A DNA stretch of 62,067 nucleotides from Desulfovibrionaceae bacterium (GTDB lineage: Bacteria; Desulfobacterota; Desulfovibrionia; Desulfovibrionales; Desulfovibrionaceae). The position numbers and the translations under genes are program-made. Location of the stretch: assembly GCA_015233395.1 (NCBI GenBank), contig JADFXV010000011.1, forward strand, positions 1 to 62,067, given 5' to 3'. Positions within the stretch are counted from its first letter, which is position 1, and every line of letters begins with the position of its first letter. Below the pieces are notes generated by a model. The model was not told the origin of the DNA. It saw only the letters and a list, made by a program, of their open reading frames with translations, and searched no databases. This document shows, one piece after another, positions 56,063-62,067 of the stretch.

Positions 56063-57226
56063 TTACTTTTTGGGCGTCAGGCCGCTGAGAAATCTCAATA
56101 CATTCACGCGGCGCACAATATATTCATAGAGGAGCATCGTGACGGCAAAGCTTACGACCAGGAGAAAGATAAACTTGGCGTAGAGATTTATGGGGAAAGA
56201 CGCCATGTTGAAGGCGACAATCAGGATGACCGTCTTATGGATTATGTAAAATGGCAAAAGCGCCTCATTGGAGTAGCTAAGAAACTTGTTCGAGTAATGT
56301 AAATATTTTTTGGCCGTGCTAATGAAAAAAATCAGCCAGGACCACGCATTCAGGCTCCAGAATATCTCAAAAAGAACACTGTCAAGCCGATGAGTTGGAT
56401 GCTCGAAAAGTGCGACAAAATGTCCATTGAGGCCGACAAGCAAAAATCCTGTATAACACAATATGCCGATAATGAAGGCGCTCCAGCGTTCTTTGATCAT
56501 AGCTTCTTCAAAGCGTTCGTCGGAATACAAGATAAAACCGTATATGACGATCAGCGTCCAATAAATAAAATCGGCATAGTTCTGATATTGGGGAAAGGCA
56601 GGCGCCAAGACAATCCTTATCATTGCCATCGGCGCAAAAAAGATGAAAATAGTTTTCGAGTTTTCAGTCATTTTGGCCAATCGGGCAATAAGCGTTTTTC
56701 CCTTTTCTCCGCTCAGCCACCGTAAGACCGGCAGGGTTATCACGGACATGAAGAATAAGTACCACAAGAACCATAGATGCTTTTGAGGGAAAGTGATTAG
56801 GTGAGGATTGGTCAGGTCAATTCCAATATTATTAAAAGCGGAAGGAAAAAAGCTGAAGAATGAACCATGAAACGTGTTGGATTGAATGCTTTCCATATAA
56901 AGTTGGGGAGGTATGAGGATAACCAGATAAAAAATGAAAGGGACCAACAATCTTTTTGTGCGCTCGTAAATAAATTGGAAGGAGGATTTTCTGGAAAGAG
57001 AAAAGGAGCTTCCGGCGCCGGCAATCAGAAAAAAGACCGGCATAAGCCAGAATGTTACGCCAAAATCAAAAACGGTAAACAGAAAATCCGTTTGTGCGTT
57101 GCGTACTTCAAATGTGCCATACCAGAACAGGGGATCGAAAATCCGGGCGGCGTGATAGAGAAAAACGACGATAATCCCCGACACCCTCAACCAGTCCAGA
57201 TGATAATAGCGCTGCGCAGTCCCCAT
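56063..57226 (-). CDS. Integral-membrane acyltransferase (family 3)
   Basis: 387 residues with about ten hydrophobic helices and the start YYHLDWLRVSGIIVVFLYHAARIF, typical of acyltransferase-3/OafA-like proteins that O-acetylate or acylate sugars; the early His in YHLDW is the usual conserved position. GC content is much lower than the flanking genes, which suggests foreign origin. GGGGATGAAAACGA precedes the ATG at 57226. Only 18 bases separate it from the glucosidase. Confidence 0.88.
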   Translation of the reverse strand: MGTAQRYYHLDWLRVSGIIVVFLYHAARIFDPLFWYGTFEVRNAQTDFLFTVFDFGVTFWLMPVFFLIAGAGSSFSLSRKSSFQFIYERTKRLLVPFIFYLVILIPPQLYMESIQSNTFHGSFFSFFPSAFNNIGIDLTNPHLITFPQKHLWFLWYLFFMSVITLPVLRWLSGEKGKTLIARLAKMTENSKTIFIFFAPMAMIRIVLAPAFPQYQNYADFIYWTLIVIYGFILYSDERFEEAMIKERWSAFIIGILCYTGFLLVGLNGHFVALFEHPTHRLDSVLFEIFWSLNAWSWLIFFISTAKKYLHYSNKFLSYSNEALLPFYIIHKTVILIVAFNMASFPINLYAKFIFLLVVSFAVTMLLYEYIVRRVNVLRFLSGLTPKK

Positions 57227-57244
57227 TCGTTTTCATCCCCGCCT

Positions 57245-59968
57245 TCACACCATTTTCACATACATGGCGCCGGTGTCGGCCTTGAGGTACCATTCTGGGT
57301 CCATGTTGCCAAAGAGCTGCATCAGCATCGCGATCGCTCCGGTCCAGCCGGTCTGGTGGCTGGCGCCCAGGCCGGACCCGTTGTCGCCGTTGAAGTATTC
57401 GAAAAAAAGGATGTTGTCCCGCCAGTGGGGGTCGCTCTGGAACTTGTCCATATCTCCGAAAACCGGGCGGTTGCCGGACTCGTCGCGCAGGAAGATCAGG
57501 GCCAGGCGCCGTGAGATTTCCCGGCCCACTTCAAACAGGTTCATCATGACCCCGGAGCCGGTGGGGCATTCGATTTTGAAGGAGTCGCCGTAGTAGCGAA
57601 AGTACTGCAAGAGCGCCCGGATAAGCAGGATGTTGACGGGCATCCAGACCGGGCCGCGCCAGTTGGAGTTGCCGCCGAACATGCCGCTGTCGGATTCTCC
57701 CGGGACGTACCCCACCCGGAATTCCTCTCCATGGACGTTGAGGACGTAGGGGTGTTCCAGGTGGTGGCGGGAGAGGGCGCGGATGCCGTAGGGGCTCAAA
57801 AATTCGTTCTCGTCGAGCATCCGGGCGAGTATCCTGCGCAGCCTGTGCTCATTGACCACGGCCATGATGTCCCGGTTGGCCACGCCCCTGTGCTTTTGTC
57901 CGATCGGGTGCATGCTTTCGAGAAGCTCGGGCATGCGGCTGAGGCGCTTGTTCACGATATCGCGCAAATGCGGCATGAAATTTCGTTGGCGCTGTTCGAT
58001 GATGGTGATGGCGCACAAGGGGAGAAGGCCGACCATGGAACGCACCTTCAGCCTCTTCGCCTTTCCGTCCGGCATTCTCAGCACGTCGTAATAAAAACCG
58101 TCCTCCTCGTCCCACATGCTGTCCGGGCCGGGATGGTTCATTCCCGAGGAGATCCACAGAAAATGCTCCAGGAACTTCTGAATCAGATCGTCGTAACAAT
58201 GATCGTGCGTGGTCAATTCGAGGCTCATGACGATCATGTTCTGGCAATACAGGGCCATCCAGGCCGTGCCGTCGGCCTGCTCCAGGACGCCGCCGCTGGG
58301 AATGCTTTTGCTGCTGCGGTCGAAGACGCCGATGTTGTCGAGTCCCAGAAATCCGCCCTCGAAGACGTTTTTGCCGAAACGATCCTTGCGGTTGACCCAC
58401 CAGGTGAAGTTCAGCATGAGCTTGGCGAAGGAGCGCTTGAGGAATTCCAGGTCGCCTTTGCCCCGGATGCACTGCTCGATGCGGTAGAGAAACAGCGTCG
58501 CCCAGGCGTGCACCGGCGGGTTGACCTCGCTGAAATTCCATTCGTAGGCCGGGATTTGGCCGCTTGGGTGCATGTAATCCGAGTGCAGCATGAGAGACAG
58601 TTGGTCCTTGGCGAAATCGCAGTCCACCACGGACAGGGCGATGGCGTGGAAAGCCAGGTCCCACGAGGCGTACCAGGGATACTCCCACTTGTCCGGCATG
58701 GAGATGACGTGGTCGTTGATCATGTGGAACCATCTGCGGTTGCGGTGATGGTGCTCGTGATCCGGACCGTTGAGCGGCTTGGCGCCGCGCTCCCTGAGCC
58801 ACTTGTCGACGTCATAGTGGTAGTATTGCTTGTTCCACAGCATGCCGGCCAAAGCCTGGCGCATGACCAGGGCCTCGTCGGCGGTCGCGCCCGCCGGGGT
58901 CAGGGAGCCGTAGAATGCGTCGGCTTCCCGAAGCCTTTGGGCGAAAATCAGGTCGAAGTCATTTCCGAAAAAGCCGTTATCCGCCTCGATCGCGGCGGCG
59001 GACAACCTAAGCCGTACGACCGCCTGCTCCCCCGCTTCGAGGCTGAGCCGGTAATGCGCGCAGGCTTTGGTCCCGACCTGTTCCGGGTTGACCGCCTGGA
59101 TATTTCCGTTGATCAGGTATTCGTTGAAGGCGTCCTTCACGTAAGGCGTCGCATTCGGCGTCCCGAAGATGCGCTCGTCGTTGGTCTCGTTTTCCGTGAA
59201 CAGCAGTTCGTTCGTCCCGTCGCAGCGCAGAATGTAATCCGTTAGTTGCATTTGGGCGTTGTGGGCCGCGTGGCGAACCAGGACAACCCCCTGCCGTCCG
59301 CCCGGAGCCGACAGTTGCGATTTCGGGCCGCCGTCCGGTCCGGACCAGGTGTTGCGGAACCAGATCGTTGGCAGCAGATGCAGGCCGGCGGGGTCCGGGC
59401 CGCGGTTGCAGATGGTGAACCTGATGAGCACGTCGCCCGGCTCGGCCTTGGCGTATTCCACGAAGACGTCGAAATAGCGGTCGTCCTGAAATATCCCGGT
59501 GTCGAGAAGCTCGTACTCTTTCTCGGCCCGGGAGCGGGCCTGGTTGGTCCCGACCAGATCCGAGTACGGGTAGGCTTGCTGCGGGTACTTGTAGAGAAAT
59601 TTCATGTAGGAATGGGTTGGCGTGCTGTCGAGGTGGAAATAGTACTCCTTGACGTCCTCTCCGTGATTGCCCTCCTCGTTGGCGAGCCCGAAGAGCCTTT
59701 CCTTGACGATGCGGTCGTTCCCGTTCCAGAGGGCCAGGGCGAAGCACAGCCGCTGTTTCTCGTCGCAAATTCCAGCCAGGCCGTCCTCGCCGTTTCGGTA
59801 AGCGCGGGAGCGGGCCTGATCGTGGGGGAAAAAATTCCAGACATCCCCGGAGTCGCCGAAATACTCCCGCACGGTTCCCCATTGCCGGTCGCTCAGGTAA
59901 GGGCCCCAAAACTTCCAGGCCGACTTGTGTTCCCGCGCCTCGACAAGTCGTTTTTTTTCTGCATCCAC
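57245..59968 (-). CDS. Glucosidase of the GH63/MGH1-like type
   Basis: 907 residues from a GTG start at 59968 preceded by GGAG; a TTG 36 bases upstream is possible. An N-terminal region of about 330 residues (beta-rich, including WGTVREYFGDSGDVWNFFPHD) precedes an (alpha/alpha)6 catalytic domain: YPWYASWDLAFHAIALS (catalytic Asp region), PAYEWNFSEVNPPVHAWA, SNWRGPVWMPVN and ASHQTGWTGAIAML. It likely hydrolyses alpha-glucosyl linkages, possibly of oligosaccharides or compatible solutes such as glucosylglycerate. No signal peptide, so the substrate is cytoplasmic. Confidence 0.87.
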   Translation of the reverse strand: MDAEKKRLVEAREHKSAWKFWGPYLSDRQWGTVREYFGDSGDVWNFFPHDQARSRAYRNGEDGLAGICDEKQRLCFALALWNGNDRIVKERLFGLANEEGNHGEDVKEYYFHLDSTPTHSYMKFLYKYPQQAYPYSDLVGTNQARSRAEKEYELLDTGIFQDDRYFDVFVEYAKAEPGDVLIRFTICNRGPDPAGLHLLPTIWFRNTWSGPDGGPKSQLSAPGGRQGVVLVRHAAHNAQMQLTDYILRCDGTNELLFTENETNDERIFGTPNATPYVKDAFNEYLINGNIQAVNPEQVGTKACAHYRLSLEAGEQAVVRLRLSAAAIEADNGFFGNDFDLIFAQRLREADAFYGSLTPAGATADEALVMRQALAGMLWNKQYYHYDVDKWLRERGAKPLNGPDHEHHHRNRRWFHMINDHVISMPDKWEYPWYASWDLAFHAIALSVVDCDFAKDQLSLMLHSDYMHPSGQIPAYEWNFSEVNPPVHAWATLFLYRIEQCIRGKGDLEFLKRSFAKLMLNFTWWVNRKDRFGKNVFEGGFLGLDNIGVFDRSSKSIPSGGVLEQADGTAWMALYCQNMIVMSLELTTHDHCYDDLIQKFLEHFLWISSGMNHPGPDSMWDEEDGFYYDVLRMPDGKAKRLKVRSMVGLLPLCAITIIEQRQRNFMPHLRDIVNKRLSRMPELLESMHPIGQKHRGVANRDIMAVVNEHRLRRILARMLDENEFLSPYGIRALSRHHLEHPYVLNVHGEEFRVGYVPGESDSGMFGGNSNWRGPVWMPVNILLIRALLQYFRYYGDSFKIECPTGSGVMMNLFEVGREISRRLALIFLRDESGNRPVFGDMDKFQSDPHWRDNILFFEYFNGDNGSGLGASHQTGWTGAIAMLMQLFGNMDPEWYLKADTGAMYVKMV

Positions 59969-60069
59969 GGGGGACTCCAGGGGAAAATGTGACGCAAGAG
60001 CCAAGGCCGTTCACTCGCGCGGGGGCCGCGCGGCCGTCCCGGGCGGCGTTGTCCGCCAAGTCTTGATGG

Positions 60070-60741
60070 TCATGGTTTCATATGACGGCGAGTCAGGGGG
60101 CGGACTATCGCCCGGGCCGGCGAGCCTTCGGCGCCGGCCAGCTTCAGAGGCAGGCAGACGAGTTGCACGCGGCCCGGCTCGACCTGCGAGAGATCAAGCC
60201 CTTCGATGATCCAGATTCCCGCTCCGAGCAGTTCGCGATGCGTGGCGGCGCCGTCGGTGAAAAAACCGCCGACCGACAGATAATCCACGCCCACCAGGCC
60301 GACTTTGAGCTTGGCGAGATAGGCGGCCGCTTCTACGGAAATATGGACGAAATCCTCGACAAAGCCGCCGCCGTCCCAACAGCGCGCCGAATTGAGGGTC
60401 TTAAACAGGATCCGCTCGCCCCGCCTGAGGCGGTGTTCGGCCAATTCCCGGGGTTTGATTGATTCAGGGTCTTCGATGGCGATCACCCGCGCCCGTCCGA
60501 TGGCCGTATCAAGCGGCATCGAGTCGATCGCGCCGCCGCCGGGAATGAAGTGCGCCGGGGAGTCCATGTGGGTGCCCGCGTGGGCGCACATCTCAAGCCG
60601 GGACACCGTGCAGGGATCGCCTCGTTCCAGTTCCTTGACGCGAAGTATGCATGTGGCCGGATCGCCCGGCCAATGGGCCAAGCCGGTCCGAAGCGGCACG
60701 GAAACGTCTATCCAAGGGGAGCGCATCGGAGTTTTCGCCAT
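60070..60741 (-). CDS. Cyclase-family metal-dependent hydrolase
   Basis: 223 residues. HAGTHMDSPAHF (HxGTHxDxPxH) metal-binding motif of the kynurenine formamidase/cyclase family, with LVGVDYLSVGG near the middle. Family members open amides, lactones or cyclic esters. Its ATG lies four bases past the stop of the dehydrogenase. With a sugar dehydrogenase and glucosidase in the same operon, a lactonase role on the dehydrogenase product is conceivable; this is inference. Confidence 0.85.
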   Translation of the reverse strand: MAKTPMRSPWIDVSVPLRTGLAHWPGDPATCILRVKELERGDPCTVSRLEMCAHAGTHMDSPAHFIPGGGAIDSMPLDTAIGRARVIAIEDPESIKPRELAEHRLRRGERILFKTLNSARCWDGGGFVEDFVHISVEAAAYLAKLKVGLVGVDYLSVGGFFTDGAATHRELLGAGIWIIEGLDLSQVEPGRVQLVCLPLKLAGAEGSPARAIVRPLTRRHMKP

Positions 60742-60745
60742 GAGG

Positions 60746-61837
60746 TCAGACCATGTCCACGACGGTCTTGACTCCGCCGCGCCGCAGGAGGTCTTCGCGG
60801 GCGCCTTCCAGGGGAACGCGGGCGGTGATCATCGCGTTCACGGCGGAGGGAAAGCGCCGCAGGAACGAGGCGAGGTCGGTCAGGGCTTGCTTGTACGAGG
60901 CGTGGCCGGCGTTGACCGTGCCCGCGATCGCCTGGTTTTTCAGCACCATGTTGCGCATGATGCGTTCGGAATCGACTTCGAGCGGGGCCTTGAGGGCGGG
61001 GATGCCTGAAAAGATGAACACGCCGTTCACGCCGAGCTCGCCAAGGACTTCAAAGGAGACCTTGGCCACGCCCGCGGCTTCGTAAACCAAGCCGATATCC
61101 CCGGCCATTTCCGCCAATTCCCCGGGGGAATGTCGCTGCGCATCGACGAAGCGCGCCCCCATGGCGGACACGATCTTGAAGTTTGCGCTGTCAGGTTCGT
61201 CCCTGGAGTACACCCAGGTTTCATAGCCGCAGTCCCGAAGTTTCATCGCGCCCAAAAGACCGATCGGACCGGCGCCGAGCACCACGGCCGGCCGCCGGCG
61301 CGATCCGTCGTCGCCTCCGGGCATCCGGCTCATGAGAACATGCGCCTGCTCCATCGCCTTTTCGGCCACGGTCAAGGGTTCGGTCAGCACGGCCACATTG
61401 CGAAGCTCCGGGGGAACCCGGACAAGAAAGCGCTCGTCCTCGACCGCGTATTCGGCCATGTATCCGTGAGCTTCTTTGATCCCGCGTTCGGTAAAATCTC
61501 CGGTGAGACAAAAATCCTGACGTTCGTGGATGCAGGGAACACAGTGTTCGTGCGGGCAGGGACGACGCACGGTCAGAACCGCCAGATCGCCGGGAGCAAG
61601 GCTTGTCGCCTCGCCCCCCACTTCAACGACCTCGCCGAGCGCTTCATGCCCGAGAATCAGATACGCACAATCGCCGGGCGCCATGCCGTAGGCGAAAGAG
61701 GCGATTTCGCGGTCGGTTCCGCATATTCCGGTTTCCAGTATGCGCAGTTTGACTTGGCGCGCACCGGAAAGCTCCGGTTCGGGATGCTCGACGAGCCGCA
61801 ATTCCCGGCTGGAAGGAAACACTGCCATGGCTTTCAT
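60746..61837 (-). CDS. Zinc-dependent dehydrogenase (glucose dehydrogenase-like)
   Basis: 363 residues, MDR fold. ICGTDREIASFAYG and YLILGHEALGEVVEVG hold the catalytic zinc ligands, and CPHEHCVPCIHERQDFC the structural-zinc cysteines. The NAD(P) loop is AVVLGAGPIGLLGAM. Like glucose 1-dehydrogenases of the MDR type it has an early TDREI rather than the ADH pattern. ATG at 61837 with CAGGGGGAA upstream. First gene of the minus-strand operon; with the glucosidase it could oxidise released glucose. Confidence 0.85.
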   Translation of the reverse strand: MKAMAVFPSSRELRLVEHPEPELSGARQVKLRILETGICGTDREIASFAYGMAPGDCAYLILGHEALGEVVEVGGEATSLAPGDLAVLTVRRPCPHEHCVPCIHERQDFCLTGDFTERGIKEAHGYMAEYAVEDERFLVRVPPELRNVAVLTEPLTVAEKAMEQAHVLMSRMPGGDDGSRRRPAVVLGAGPIGLLGAMKLRDCGYETWVYSRDEPDSANFKIVSAMGARFVDAQRHSPGELAEMAGDIGLVYEAAGVAKVSFEVLGELGVNGVFIFSGIPALKAPLEVDSERIMRNMVLKNQAIAGTVNAGHASYKQALTDLASFLRRFPSAVNAMITARVPLEGAREDLLRRGGVKTVVDMV

Positions 61838-62067
61838 TTTTCCCCCTGGCGCGGCGTCCGCTTGGAGCGCAATGTTAGAGCCTGGAGCCGCTTCTCGCAC
61901 AACTCCCCGGAGAACTGCAAGCCGAAGGCCGTAAAGGCCTTGACCTGCCCCCAGTTTATGTACCAACCCCAATGTTAGTCACTGAAGCATAACGGGCTGG
62001 GGCTGGACTGAGGGCCATCCTCCCCCCGGGGGGAGGATGGCCGCCGGTGCCGGTGGTCGGTACCCCA
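61838..62067. other. Right-edge gap with a perfect palindrome and a possible IS end
   Basis: GGCCATCCTCCCCCC / GGGGGGAGGATGGCC is a perfect 30-base palindrome (62013-62042), followed by GCCGGTGCCGGTGG, like family C ends. TGACCTGCCCCCAGTTTATG at about 61942 recalls the terminal sequence of some IS elements; nothing else of an IS is in view. No gene is seen. Confidence 0.4.

Overview
The window is about 62 kb of GC-rich, densely coding chromosome. The gene content suggests a Desulfovibrio-like sulfate-reducing deltaproteobacterium. The hints are a seven-cysteine ferredoxin of the Desulfovibrio FdIII type, an acetyl-CoA carboxylase whose two carboxyltransferase subunits are fused, overlapping lipB-lipA genes, and small two-layer signalling proteins (PilZ, HDOD, GAF, CheD). 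No dissimilatory sulfite reductase, rRNA or other decisive marker is present, so the taxonomic call is inference.

Layout. From 1 to 3.8 kb: the first codons of a minus-strand gene, then ferredoxin, a YkgJ-type cysteine-cluster protein, a small conserved protein, a TPR protein and a HEAT-repeat protein, all on plus. From 4 to 10.6 kb: purine nucleoside phosphorylase (minus), then a PilZ protein coupled to biotin carboxylase, the fused carboxyltransferase, a biotinyl-domain protein and a small unknown. From 10.8 to 20.7 kb: SSB, isocitrate dehydrogenase, a DUF362 protein, a secreted acetolactate decarboxylase, acyl-CoA ligase, threonine synthase, a coiled-coil/ribbon-helix-helix-like protein, TlyA and a hemerythrin. 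From 20.7 to 25.8 kb (minus): a P-type ATPase, a polyferredoxin membrane protein, an HdeA-like protein and DUF2065. From 25.9 to 33.1 kb: GAF protein and GAPDH, PanB, CheD, an HDOD protein, a metallophosphoesterase with a response regulator, LipB and LipA. From 33.4 to 45.7 kb: D-Ala-D-Ala carboxypeptidase, a CI/Cro-like repressor pair, a CbpA/CbpM chaperone pair, a SWIM-SNF2 helicase, an oligopeptide-binding lipoprotein, RelA/SpoT and TadA.

From 45.9 kb onward the sequence looks accessory. A tRNA-Ser(CGA) is followed by a decayed P4-type integrase and a PAS-domain remnant, then two ion-channel genes facing apart (a cyclic-nucleotide-type MscS and a pentameric ligand-gated channel-like protein). 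Next come a truncated PEP-CTERM gene tail, small exported proteins, a serralysin-like protease and a polysaccharide deacetylase. The window closes with a minus-strand operon: Zn-dehydrogenase, cyclase-family hydrolase, GH63-like glucosidase, acyltransferase and EamA transporter.

The most unusual feature is a dense set of three interspersed palindromic repeat families in the gaps. Family A is built on GGGAGC hairpins. Family B is a pair of palindromes whose arms differ from copy to copy but stay self-complementary around fixed cores, and some copies carry an exchanged loop cassette. Family C is a run of GC-rich palindromes ending in CCGCCGGAGG. These elements cross gene boundaries. They encode the end of the P-type ATPase and of LipA, supply stop codons for other genes, supply the ribosome-binding site of panB and of the biotinyl-domain gene, and in one gene form 16 in-frame codons inside a signal peptide.
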